Assembly: GCA_016808115.1 (NCBI GenBank)
Contig: JAEQBH010003943.1
Span: forward strand, 310,001 to 374,000
Direction of reading: 5' to 3'
Source of the DNA: Tetrastigma voinierianum
Taxonomy: Eukaryota > Streptophyta > Magnoliopsida > Vitales > Vitaceae
Length of the DNA: 64,000 bases
In this document: piece after piece, positions 10,745 through 21,949 of the stretch
Position numbering within the stretch: the first letter of the stretch is position 1
Layout of the letters: each line of letters starts with the position of its first letter
The notes under the pieces: generated by a model
What the model was told of the DNA's origin: nothing
What the model saw: only the letters and a program-made list of their open reading frames with translations
The model's database searches: none
Position numbers and translations under genes: made by a program

Positions 10745-11990
10745 GAGAATGCCGCGACATTTCTGAATTATGTCACGACAAAATTTTAAGATAGCTAAGA
10801 AAAGTTTGTTGCAATAATCAAATCTCTGTCGCAATAGAGAGCGGGAAGATTTCCCAAAAGCACAGTTGCAAAATGTCGCAACAATTCATAGCTATGTCGC
10901 GACATAAATTGTGAAAAAGGTAAAGAGGGAGCTATGTTGCGACCCAGTTAAGGTAGAAGAGCTAAAAGAATGTCAACAAGTAGAATGCTATTGCGACAAA
11001 TATTGAGAAGACTCTTGTAGAAGGCAAAGACATGTTTGTTGCGACATTTCACAACTTTGTAGCGACAAAAGGATGAAAGTGAGCCTGGAAGGCAACTAAA
11101 AAATGTTGCGACTTTTCGAAACTTTGTCGTGACAAAGGACAAGGCAAATGGCAACAGAAAATTGCCACGACATCCAAAATTATATCACGACAAAGAATGC
11201 AAGGAAGCACTTGAAAGAATGTCGCAACATAAAATATGATTGTCGCGACAAAATAGAAGGCAGAAGACTGGAAGTATGTTGTGACAATTATACCTTTGGT
11301 CGCGACAAAGTTGGCGAGAGTTCAATACAAGTCATGAGAAATTTAGCACGACAAAGATTTTCATGTCGCGATAAAGTTGGCGAGAGTTCAATACAAGTCA
11401 TGAGAAATTTGTCACGACAAATATTTTCATGTCGTGATAAACGTTCTAGAGAGTAACAAGTTCAAGGCATGAGGAATGTCGCGACATTTCAAAACTTTAT
11501 CGTGACAACACTTCCAGAGATTAACAGTGCAAGGCAAGGAAATAATGTCTCGACTTAGAAAACCTTATCGTGACAATTATCAGAAGGAGTCAGTTGGACT
11601 TTGTCGTGACATTTCCAAAGTATGTCGCGACACAATTTGAGAAGAGGGCAAAGAACATTGTCGTGATATTCCTTTCATTGTCGCGACAATTATGGAGAAG
11701 ACACTTGAGGCATATACTGAAACTTTGTCATGACATTTGAAAAGTTTGTCGCAATAATCACTCAATAAGAATGATAGTCAGTATTGTTGCGACAAACTCA
11801 CAACAAAGAATAGAAACATAAAAGCTACATGGATGTCATGAAATTTCGCAACTTTGTCGTGACAATGAAGTATCGAAGGCCAAAAGCTGCATAAACAAAG
11901 CCAATGTCACGACAAGGCCACGACAGAGCCTGAAGACACACAAGTAAGAGGCAATGTCGCGACAAAGACATCAACTGGGCCTGCATTGAA
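10745..11990. repeat. Dispersed palindrome array, TGTCGCGACA and variants
   Basis: About three dozen copies of a 10-bp palindrome and near variants spaced roughly 20-50 bp apart inside the Tat-like LTR. Perfect copies lie at 10895, 11241, 11477, 11623, 11679 and 11955. Most other copies differ by C-to-T or G-to-A at the central CGCG (TTGCGA, TCGTGA, TCACGA, TCGCAA). Copies are often followed by ACAAA or ACATTTC. A 66-bp duplication at 11300-11431 carries four copies. Confidence 0.85.
11300..11431 (+). repeat. 66-bp tandem duplication within the palindrome array
   Basis: Two units starting at 11300 and 11366, both reading TCGCGA(C/T)AAAGTTGGCGAG and then a shared stretch around TTCAATACAAGTCATGAG. 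Repetition gives a spurious repetitive ORF over 11148-11456. Confidence 0.85.
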
Positions 11991-12143
11991 ATCCACAATT
12001 TCAGCCTAGAATTCCGGCCTATCAATTTGGAACCTATAAATAGAAGCGTCTGGGACATTGTGCTCGGCGAAGCTTTCAGCTTAGCTCGATCCTTCAGAGA
12101 ACTTTGAACTTTTGGGAGGAACTGAAGTCTCCCTTGTATATAT

Positions 12144-12172
12144 TTTCTTTTCTTTTCTTTTCTTTTCTTTGA
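12144..12172 (+). repeat. (TTTTC)n pyrimidine microsatellite
   Basis: Runs of TTTTC downstream of a TATATATTT stretch in the Tat-like LTR. A leader or R-region position is possible. Confidence 0.8.
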
Positions 12173-13559
12173 TTTATTTTTCTTATTCGTTTAGATTGTA
12201 TTAGTGATTTGAGCTATGAGTTAGAGCTAAAACAATTGTATATCCAATTTCATTTCTTTCTGAACTTGAGTGGAATCTGAAAATTTTCTAGAAACCATTT
12301 TCTTCAGTTTTGATTACAGTTTCAATGAATTTGTTTGATCAACTGGTCATTGTAACTTGTGATCAATATATGGAAGGCTAAGCTCCCTCTGGGAAGGGAT
12401 TGATGTTTGGTTATCAAATTTTTGTAGTATTTAAATGAATATTGTGGTTTTATTTTGGATTGATTTAATTGGTGTTGTTCCTGTAGTGAACTGTTCTTGA
12501 TATCAGTAGAATATATCTATAATAGAGTTGCTCTGTGTTCTGATTTCCAGGAGGCCCTCTGAGTGACACAGAGATAGAGAGTCCTAAGAACATAGAGTAG
12601 TAACTTGAGGTATGCTGGATTGATATTTTTAGAACTAATGAACTTTAAATATCACTCAGATAAATCACTAGTGTTTGTTCTAACCTCTGACTTCAAGGTT
12701 CCATTCTGGGTGACAGCAGAAGTGTGTTCCTAAGGTATAAGGACATCCTGCTGAATTATCAGTTTAATGTTTAAAGGTTTCATCTTAATTTGGAAAAATA
12801 AGCTTGATCCCGTGTTAGTAAATATCTAATCAAGGAGATAGAGTATTTTAAAGAATTGCAGACTGAGGTGCCAATGAAATTGAAGAAGGCTTGTGTTACC
12901 TTATCTATGGGGGCAAGTAGTCTTCAATCCTAAGAAAAGGTTGTGAAGTACTGGTTTAGGAAAAACAGCTAGATCTTAAAGAGGATCAAATCCTAAAAGT
13001 AGTCATTTAGTCTCATTGACTTGGTTTAGGAATATGGTGTTCTAAATGGTGAAATGTGTAGTGTCATGAGGTATTCTCAGGCTATACTACTTTACTCTTA
13101 GACAAGTCCAGAATTCAAACTCATGGTTGGATTATTTCAAAACTTGATGGGTTAGATTGATAATCATAATGATCGATCCCGCCCCAAGTTATTGTACATG
13201 TTGACCTCTCTAATCTTCTTATTTTTATTTTTCAATATGTATCGACTAGAAAATCTTTTATTCCATTTATGTTAGTTAGTTAAATCTATTCTGGAAATTA
13301 GTTATTCAAATAGTGAATTTCTTGAGTAGTAGGGGTAGTTGATCTTTAAGTTTCTCATCAATCCATGTGGGAATAATATCTAAACTTATAATCCACTTTA
13401 TTACTTATATGACCTGTGCACTTGCAGTGATTCAGAGCAAAATGAGTTTTAATTACATAACATTATATACTATAGTAGAAAACAATCTTTCATTTTGGTC
13501 TATCTAAAAAAATCATTAAAAACAATGTATACTGTCGACTTAGCTTCCAAACTTATCTA

Positions 13560-14359
13560 ACACCTGGCCCACTTCACATGCAAGGTGGCAACCTCCCATA
13601 CTTTCATGTGAGAAAGATAAGGTTTCTTGTTAGTTCATATTTCATATGGAGGAATTTCAATCGACTCAAAATTTGCCTGTAATGTAAAATGTTAGCCAAC
13701 CGCATAACCTCAAGGATTTGGGTAGATCCATCTTGCCCATCATCGACCTTACCATGTCTAACATGGCTCGGTTTCTCCTTTCAACCACACCATTGTGTTG
13801 TGGCATGTAAAGTGGATTTCATTGGGACAAGATCCCATTATCCCTGAGATAATCTAGAAACTATTGGCTTAAGTACTCACCACCTTAATCCAATCTAAGG
13901 GATTAAATACTTCTCCCAAGTTGTTTCTCTACCTCATTTTAATTCTTTGAACTTTTCAAAGGCCTCGGACTTGTACCTCATAAGATACAAGTACTCATAT
14001 TGTGAATAGTCATCGATAAAGGTTATGAAGTAAATGAAACCACCTCTGGTATGCATGGACATAGAACCACATACATCGGTATGTTTTAGGTCTAATGGTC
14101 CACTTGCTCGTTCACTCTTTCCTTTAAAGGGTAACTTGGTCATCTTGCCTAACAAGCACGATTCACATGTGTCAAATGATTCATAATCAAATGACCCTAA
14201 GCTACCACTCTTGTGTAACTTAGCCATGCACATCTAATTTATATGGCTAAGACAACAATGCCATAAAAACAATGATTTCGAATAATCTCCATTTTGTCTT
14301 TTATTGTCATTGACATTTAGAATTGGATTTGACATATCTAATATGTAAATCCCATTGCT
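13560..14359 (-). pseudogene. C1 integrase remnant
   Basis: Minus-strand copia integrase, which joins the cDNA to target DNA. The zinc-binding half is visible (CLSHIN near 14234, then FDTCESCLLGKM near 14170) followed by the core start HTDVCGSM with the first catalytic Asp near 14085, and FITFIDDYS near 14030. The rest of the core is out of frame, with a PYEIxT-type block near 13650 and a VWEVATLHVKW block near 13590. The domain is cut at 14360 by solo LTR T2 and at about 13535 by the Tat-like LTR. An in-frame stop lies in the DKFGS block. Confidence 0.85.
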
Positions 14360-14364
14360 TAAAG

Positions 14365-16644
14365 TGTCACACCCCGATTCCCGGTCCGACCCGAATGGCA
14401 GATCCGAACCGAGTTCAGGGCGTGAGACTATAAACTGGTACTCTTTACCTGCTTTATCAGACGTCGGTATGTCCAAGTCTTATAACTGTATCAACATATC
14501 ATATACAAAAGTACAAAATAAAACTACCACCGTAGTGGTGTTTATAGTGTCACATACATACAGTCCTGAGTCTCATTTACATTTACATATACAAAAACTA
14601 TACATTTACATTTACAAATCAGAGCGCAGAACCTACAGTGATGAACCCCTACGAGTCATGTGTTGGCCTAGTAGAATGCGGAAGATCACTGTCTCCTTCT
14701 TCTGTACCTACACGGATTGAAAACTCGTGCTAAGCTTTACGCTTAGTGGGAAACATAGGTAATATGCATATACACATTTATAGTAAGCATATAACAATAA
14801 CAGATGTCAGAATTTTCATGCATTCATATAATGAACTTATACAATTACTTATGCTTATAACAGACTTATGCTTCTTCGGATCTCCCGTAGGAGTTACATA
14901 GCTTATTCTTATTCAGAAGTACCCGTAGGTACTACAGATCAGAACGATACACATTTGTTTACTCTCATTCCTCATTCAGGTTATTATCATATAACTATGG
15001 GAATACCTAGACCAGTACTAATAAATGAGTAAGACACAAAGACGATGGCACCGAAGATACTATACGCATCGGCGTCAGAAAGACAGCAAGAGTGTCGGCA
15101 CTTCGGACGTAACATGCCTAACACGTGAATGCGGCGCCGTAGCACCAGCGTGGAGTGCCGGCACCGGACGTAACGTGTCTCGCCTAATGCACAGGCGTCG
15201 TGAAGACTCGGGCAGGAGGCCGGCCACGATCGGAATCGCGGTTCGCCCACTTCAACATAAGTGTCGTGAAAGCACTAGCAAGAGTGTCGGCGACCGGTCG
15301 TAACGTGTCCCCGCCTCAATGCAATGTAAGTGTCGTATACCACAGGAGTGCCAAGCATCAATCGAACGTGCTTGCCCACATAATGTAAGATCGTAGCACT
15401 GCCAGGAGTGCTCGAAACACCGATCGAATGTGCTCGCCCACGTACCGTGTCCGCTTCATTTAATACCTGGTCTTAGGCATTCCTTCGATTATATGTATTC
15501 AGAAACTTCCTATCTTATTATAGGGCATGGAGTTTGCCCACATCTTCACTTCACCGAGGTGGCGAGGTACGGTACATTTTTCACTTAATTTCTTTCTTAT
15601 CTTAACCCCTGTTAATCATTTATTAGAGTTCTAATACTCCCGGTATGCGAATTATAGCTTAACTATGCAAAAATACCAAAAACCGGGGTTGTAGGAACTA
15701 GTGGTACTAGTACCACTATATTTGGTAATCGCAATTAAACCACATCCGAGAAAGTGGTACCTATTTTCACTTTGGATGGTAATCGGGTACCATTTTGTCT
15801 CTCGTGATATGGTAACGGCATTTCAATTTCTATTCGTACTCAAGATTGCTGCGATCTCATTTAAATGGTGTGATCTCACTTTTTCATTCACCTTTCTTCC
15901 ATAATTCTCTTCTATTCCATCCTTCATCAAAAACCAACAAGGAATTCCTCCAAACAACTCCACAAAAGCTAAACCCTAGCCAAATAATCCAAGGATTCAT
16001 TCCCAAGTTCACCAAACCTTACAAAACCATAGCAATACGAAGGATTCCATATCTAATTGATATCAACTAGGGATTTTCAACCCAACTTCCAATAAATCTA
16101 GAGTTAGGATGTATTCCTAACAAAACCCTAGAAAGAGAACAAAGCTAATATCCAAAGAAAACCCTAGCAATCCATACCCAAGTGGATTTTATACAAAATC
16201 ATACTAGAATCCATACAAATTTAGAATTCCATACAATTCCATACCTTTGCTTTGCTCCTCTTTCTTCCTCTTCTTCTTCTTCCTTTTCCTCTTCTCCTCC
16301 TTTGTCCCAACCCGTATGAGCTTGTTTGGAGACCAAAAAAAATGAGTTATTTTTTTGTCTCCCTCCCCTTTTTATAATTCAACTTTATTTTATTTGCCTT
16401 TTAGTCCTCCCTCATTCTGTTATTTCCACTACAAGTTATGTTATTTCCACTTTGACCTCTAATCTTAACAACTTATGACTTTTATGCCCCCTTTTGACAA
16501 ATTACAATTTTGTCCTTATGTCTTGTACAATTTCCGAGTTTCTCAATTTCCATGTTTCGCATTTAAATTACGAAAAATTCAATTTATGCCTACAAACTAC
16601 CCTAAACACGTTGAAAACGACTAGGTATATTTCGGGGTGTTACA
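14365..16644 (-). mobile_element. Tekay-type solo LTR T2
   Basis: A 2280-bp solo LTR bounded by TAAAG at 14360-14364 and 16645-16649. On the plus strand it runs TGTCACACCCC to CGGGGTGTTACA, so in minus orientation it starts TGTAACACCCCG, typical of Tekay/Del chromoviruses. The middle (15025-15450) is a GC- and CpG-rich minisatellite. Copia protease lies on the right side and integrase on the left, so the insertion is inside C1 pol. Confidence 0.92.
15025..15450. repeat. GC-rich minisatellite in solo LTR T2
   Basis: Irregular units of about 60-75 bp with recurring AAGTGTCG, GGAGTGC, CGAACGTGC and CGTAACGTGTC words. Much higher in CpG than the surrounding LTR. It opens spurious ORFs on both strands. 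Confidence 0.65.
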
Positions 16645-16649
16645 TAAAG

Positions 16650-17020
16650 TACCACCAACGTAAAAGACATCATTTAACATAATGTAACAACCATTGTTAC
16701 AAAAATTTAAATGAAACTCTTTCTTGTTCAAACAGGAAACAAAAATAATGTTTTTTGTCAAAGCTAACACATAAAAGTATTTATCCAAATTTAAACAAAG
16801 TCCACTAGGGAGGTTCAAAGCATAAGTCCCAATAGCAATAGCTACAACTCTTGCATCATTGCCAACTTGAAGGTCATACTCTCCCTTTACGAGTTTCCTA
16901 CTGTTCCTTAGGCCCTGCATATCATTCCATATGTGTGAGCCATAACCGATATCTAATACTCAAAGGTTGTCATGAGAAACAACATTAACCTCAATGACAT
17001 AAATACGTGAAGATGATGGT
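16650..17020 (-). pseudogene. C1 protease remnant
   Basis: Minus-strand copia aspartic protease region. The active-site block reads LDIGYGSHI near 16955-16930, where active copies carry a D-S/T-G triad, so the third position is kept (G) but the second residue is Ile. Downstream are NSRKLVKGEYDL, VGNDARVVAIAIGTY and LPSGLCLNL, the conserved PR-INT linker of plant copia elements. T2 cuts it at 16650. The function in an active copy is cleavage of the Gag-Pol polyprotein. Confidence 0.82.
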
Positions 17021-17029
17021 GCATCATAT

Positions 17030-17830
17030 GTCACCTTCTTCTTCAACTTCATGTAGGCCTTGTAATTTCTCTTCCAATGGTCTTCTCTGTCACAATAGAA
17101 GCAAGTACCCTTTGAGGAAGTCTCCTTGGCCTTCTTCTTGGTTGTCCTTCCCTTTTACTTGGTGATTTTCCTCTTCTTCTTGTTCTTAGAACTGTTCTTA
17201 GAATTAGAAGAATCCACAAGTATCACAGTTTTACCTTCCTTCTTCAAGGTGGGATCAATTGTTTTAAGCCAGTTGATCAACTCAGGTATGGAGGTCTCTT
17301 TATCGTTCATCCTATAGTTAAGCACAAACTGTGCAAAACTATCGAGTAAACCAATAAGAATTAAGTCTATACTTAATTCATTATCCATACCAAAACCCAG
17401 TTGATCCAACCTTACAATATATCCATTCATCTTCAGTGCGTACTGTACTAGAGATGTCCCATCTTGCATCTTTGAGCAAAATAGCAGTTTAGAGACCTAG
17501 AACCTTTCGGATCTCGCTTGCTCATGAAACAACTCCTTTAGATGAACAACTATGCATGAGCTGTCACAAATTTCATGTTGTTTCGCTCAGACATGTGATG
17601 TTAGCATGATACATGCGGCAATCACATTGTCATCCAGATGCTTTTGATATGCGTTCTGATCTTCATCATATGCATCAAAAGCGGGGGATTCTAGGAGTGG
17701 ACCATCAAGGACATGGGCTATTCTCTCTGCTTTGAGGACAATTCTCAAGTTCCTTAACCAGTCCATGAAGTTGGCACTGGTCATCTTATTGGCATCCAAT
17801 ATTGATTACAAGTTCACTATTGATGACATG
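17030..17830 (-). pseudogene. C1 gag remnant with a damaged zinc knuckle
   Basis: Minus-strand copia gag, the capsid and RNA-binding protein. Translation probably began at the ATG near 17828 (MSSIV...), but a stop follows within ten codons. The capsid is seen as FMDWLRNLRIVLKAERIAHV near 17765 and LIGLLDSFAQFVLNYRMN near 17365, split by frameshift over about 17470-17590. A lysine-rich tail near 17160 precedes a zinc knuckle at about 17110-17065, read as C-X2-C-X4-H-X4-Y, with Tyr replacing the fourth zinc ligand Cys. Confidence 0.85.
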
Positions 17831-18022
17831 GTTTGATTCTACCAACCAAAATGTAAAAGAGATCATGTTAGATTGTACTTTAAAAAATGCATAATTATTA
17901 CGGCTTGATAATTTACAGCTCCCACTGTTTTATTACGAATCGAAAGCCTTTACTATTGATCCAAGATAACCTTTATGAAAGTTCTCCTAGCGGGTCAATA
18001 TCCAATATCATTAAGAATGACC

Positions 18023-18321
18023 TTGGGTTTACCCAACAAGCCACCTTGGGTCAATAGGTTGGTATCTTATCCATGCCAATTGCAATTTCATGCAACTATC
18101 AAAACCAGTGTTATCAACTATTGATTTGTGCACTATCATTGGGCTATCAACTCATGATGCGTGTACATCTCATTTACATTAACCCAACTACATCTCTATT
18201 CAACATTAACCTTGGGTTTGCCCAATAAGCTAATGAGTCTAGTTAAGGCCAACCCACTAATCAGAAAACTCATTACCATGGATAGAACATATCCTTGTGG
18301 AGAGGACTTGGGTTTACCCAA
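18023..18321. repeat. Three TTGGGTTTRCCCAA inverted-repeat sites
   Basis: Copies at 18023-18036, 18212-18225 and 18308-18321. Each has a 5-bp perfect stem (TTGGG/CCCAA) around TTTA or TTTG. They are followed by similar AYAA context. Confidence 0.7.
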
Positions 18322-18978
18322 CAACCATAACTCTAGAAGAACTCTGGTTCACACCATATTAGTGGAAGACATTAGCCTTAATATATTTTATTGAGGGAAT
18401 TCTTTATATTAGTCTCATCATTTCATTAGCATACTTTATCCATTCATCTCATGAAAATATAAAGATAGTTACTCTAACTATATGGCATGATCATGGACAT
18501 TCTAAAATCAATTCCATGAGCCAAAATGGAATTGACTAGGTCAAACCTAGGGACATGCATGATTATTACAACCCATGAAAATAAATCACATTTACATTTC
18601 AAGGTCTTCTTTCTTGGTTCCTCCTCCATGCTCCTTTCTCCTTTGTATCTCCACCAACTAATTCTAATCCTATGTAATTTAATTACATACATTCTTAAGA
18701 AGAACCTCAAGTTACATTTGATGGAGATTTAGATGATAAAATAAATACATCGAGAAATTAGAAAGAGACAGGGACACGCAAGCCCTATTTACCAAAAAGA
18801 ATTAACCATGCAACATGCTCAATCAACATTGGGCAAAGTTCATAATCATCCATCATGCTAACATACACCTTTAACATGCATTCTCTAATGCATAACATTG
18901 AAAGTAACAGGTAAAGGCACTACAAAATTTCAAAAGCACATGAAAAGGTTTTTCAATACTTGAACAAAAATGATCCAT

Positions 18979-19077
18979 AAGCCGATTCAACTCTTGAATG
19001 ACAAACCCGATTCAACTCTCGAATCCTTTGACTGATTCAACACCTTGAATCTTAAAAACTATTCAACTCTCAAATCC
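18979..19077. repeat. Short tandem repeat with GATTCAACTC core
   Basis: Four imperfect units of about 25-30 bp, each with ATTCAACNC followed by TTGAATC or TCGAATC-like sequence. Confidence 0.65.
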
Positions 19078-19296
19078 TGACTACCATGAGGTATAGATTT
19101 CGCCTAAAGACCTTTGAAGGTAATTTCACGATGGTTTTACATTTTTCTCAAAATCACTAAAAACCATAGTTAAAGAAATTTAATGGTTGAACACTTCAGA
19201 CTTAACTTGCATTCTTTCATCTTGATCATACAATTATTGAGAAACCAAAAAGATGCAAGAACGAACAAAGAAAAAGGAAAAACCTCACTGCTAGCC

Positions 19297-19455
19297 ATCA
19301 CGTCGCGACGTCACCTTCTTACTTCATGACATGAGGTAGGTTTTGGGGCACCATGCCGCAAAGTGGCGACCAAGACATAAATGACGCACACCCACATCGC
19401 CGCGACATACAGCCAGTTCTCAACCCATGTCGCGACGTCTCCAGCTCACATCGCG
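19297..19455. repeat. CGCGAC-rich cluster in the C1 leader
   Basis: Several CGTCGCGACGT, CCGCGACAT, TGTCGCGACGT and TCGCGATGTGA words in about 160 bp. The words resemble the palindromes in the Tat-like LTR at 10745-11990, although the two elements are of different superfamilies. Confidence 0.65.
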
Positions 19456-19693
19456 ATGTGAGTTGGGCTTCAGGTTATATATGAAAAAAAAACCTTAACT
19501 TTGGGAGTTTTCATCTCATCCAAACCGTTTCTTCTTCTCCACAATCATGTTTGATCATCTCATGACCAAATTACATGAAAAATAACAATAGATCAAGTCT
19601 TTTCAAAACAAAAATCTTATTTTTGAACCTTTGAAGAATTTGGGTACCAAAAGCCGAAAACTCTCAACAAAGAACCAATTTTGATGCACGCAA

Positions 19694-19710
19694 GTGTGCT
19701 CTAACACTAC
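19694..19710 (-). promoter_or_regulatory. Degenerate primer-binding site of C1, tRNA-iMet type
   Basis: On the minus strand TAGTGTTAGAGCAC directly follows the LTR end. It differs at three places from the usual copia site TGGTATCAGAGC plus AC. Its position next to the LTR fixes the inner LTR boundary at 19711. Confidence 0.7.
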
Positions 19711-21949
19711 TAAAGGGTTTTAGAAGGTGGCATCTCATGCCAAAGCATAGGAAAAAAAAAAACTTCAATAAAACCCTCGCAAAGATCCCTTGAGGCATCA
19801 AAGTCAGTTTAAAATAAGATGGGTGCGAGATTTATACCTTACGTCGGTGTAAACCGATCCCAAAGGGTGGTGCAACCACATCCTTGGTTTGCCTCTAACA
19901 ATATCCACACAAAAAGTGAAGTCGATAACCTCCAAGGTGACGATCTTGGATGAAGCCCTAGTGCTAGCAAAGTCTAGATCCGAAGAAAGAAGCCAAAGAC
20001 CCAAGGATTTGACACTCAAATCTCACCAAGAGTGGGATGTTCTCCCAAAACACTCTCTCTAACTCAAGAGCACTCTTTCTTGAGAAAAGGTGGGCAAAAG
20101 AAGGGTTAGGATTAGGGTTTTCCAAAAAAGTCCTTTTATAGGAAAACCCTTGCCCTTGAAATGCTCAAAATGCCCATCTCTTTAAGAGATGATAGGCTAC
20201 ATGCATCCTTATGTGTTATGGCGTGTTCCCTCATGGGCCTTAAGCCCATGAACAAGCCTAAGCCTCTTTATCTCGAAGTGAGGGCTTTTGATTCCGTGAT
20301 TCCACTAATGTCGTGACATTCCTTTCTTGAGATTGATCTCCCTCATATTTGGATCACATCCAAATCCATTCTACATCAGCCCCACACTCTTCTAAGTGTG
20401 TGACCCATTAGGTTCCCAATTATTTTGGCCACTTGATTCAACCATTGAATCTAAGCAAGTCATGAGCGATATCTCGCAACACATCATGACCCCCAATTGA
20501 CTGGAGAGTCAGTGGTCTAACTGCAAACCCTTCCATAGACAATTATCGCACAATTCGTCCTTTCACCAATCTCTCGGTTCAAAGCGTGGACAAAGTGTAG
20601 CTCCCACTAGACTGGCTACGCTACATTTAGCCCTAGTAATATTAGATCTTGTCCCCGAACTCATAACTCATCAATTATGCACCTAAGGACACTCTCCATG
20701 GCATTTCCATTCTAGTCAGAGATTTCTAAGTAATGATTTCGACAAGAGGCCATAGGTATACTCTCCCTTTATTAGGATTGATGAATCCTTTGTTGGCTAC
20801 TCAATTACCTTCGAATACCTCAAGTTGTTCCCAATCATCACCCTATGAGCTACCTCTGGAAGGCAACAAGGAATGAAATCAAATCACATAATCAACATTC
20901 AAGATATCTTTGAGAACCTTAAGTCTAAGGATGCTTGCATCATTTATATGATGAGACCAAGGGGATGAAATATCTACAACTATATATCTAAGACTGGATT
21001 TTACGGATATATCGGCTATATCGAGATATCTGCGGATATTTACATGAATATCGATATATCATAAATTAACAAAAATACGTTGAAATTGATGGAAATACTT
21101 TATAAAGTGTAAAAATGACATTAATAATGAATATAAACATTGATATTGCATTGCTATGGTCTTTCACCACCAAAATGAAGATCGATGTGGCCTATCAAGT
21201 AACATTTGACGTAAGTGGATCCCATTCGTGAAGACAATAGTCATACCAGACATGGTGTTTCGATAATATTGATTATAAGATCGAACATGCCATGCATAAA
21301 TGTCTTGACTTGTACCCACAACCTCTCCATGGATGTGAACGGTTCACCCACATGTTCGCTTTGGAAACTCTCAAGGCATTCCGATATGGAATGTAGAATG
21401 ACATTTGTTCAAGATGAGATAATTTACTCATTCATATTCTTCATCAATGGAAGCCATGATTTGAAGAAGGCTGACCATAAGTCATTGTGTGAGGAGGAAA
21501 AATGTTACCGTCATTGGATGAATCACTGTATTGAGTGTCAATGCTCATAGATTCAAAACTAGCCAACAATGAATCCTCATTGTGATGTGTCATCCTGCCC
21601 GCCTATATGGTTTCTCTTTCCAATGGCTCCAATACCCTCGGACCAGCCTCTCCTAGACCCGTGGTCTTCATCTTATGTAGCATGTAGAAATCATCTTCAC
21701 CAAGTAACGGACTCAACGGATATTGACTGGCTTGTCGATCCGCAATATCTCCACCATCATTTCCGCATCACTACCATCATCGGGTCCCCTCCTCTCAGAG
21801 CCATCATAGCTTGTAGTAGAAGTAACAGGAAAACTAGGTCTACTACTATGTTCAAAGACTAATCAAAATGAAGGCCGAGAATTAACAATCCGGGCCGAAA
21901 TGAGTCTCTCGTGGTCTCTGACTCAAAACTTCACTATTAACTTCGTATA

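Larger units (their letters stand above)
10563..13535 (+). mobile_element. Tat/Athila-like gypsy LTR inserted in C1 pol
   Basis: Begins TGATGAGTGTGAAACTCATC, the usual start of Tat-type LTRs, and contains a typical end GTGCACTTGCA at 13416-13426. About 110 bp follow before copia integrase sequence resumes, and these could be the start of the interior or part of a longer LTR. Copia reading is broken exactly here: FVGYPK lies on one side and the DKFGS block on the other. The flank at left is ATAGA (10558-10562); no convincing match is seen at right, so the TSD is unresolved. No coding sequence. Orientation is taken from the start motif. Confidence 0.7.
17831..19693 (-). other. C1 untranslated leader, long and repeat-rich
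   Basis: About 1.86 kb between the primer site and gag, unusually long for copia. No coding sequence is recognised. It holds three TTGGGTTTRCCCAA palindromes (18023, 18212, 18308), about four units of a roughly 27-bp repeat with the word GATTCAACTC at 18979-19077, and a CGCGAC cluster at 19297-19450. Confidence 0.6.

Noticed and set aside
11148..11456. ORF of 102 codons with a repeated peptide block
   Set aside because: It is read from the palindrome array and its 66-bp duplication in an LTR; no known domain and no start context.
10745..11990. CRISPR-like array
   Set aside because: The repeats are 10-bp palindromes with irregular short spacing and high variation in a plant LTR; no leader or cas genes.
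14355..15303. Several ORFs on both strands, up to 121 codons
   Set aside because: They lie in solo LTR T2 and its GC-rich minisatellite; they do not resemble proteins.
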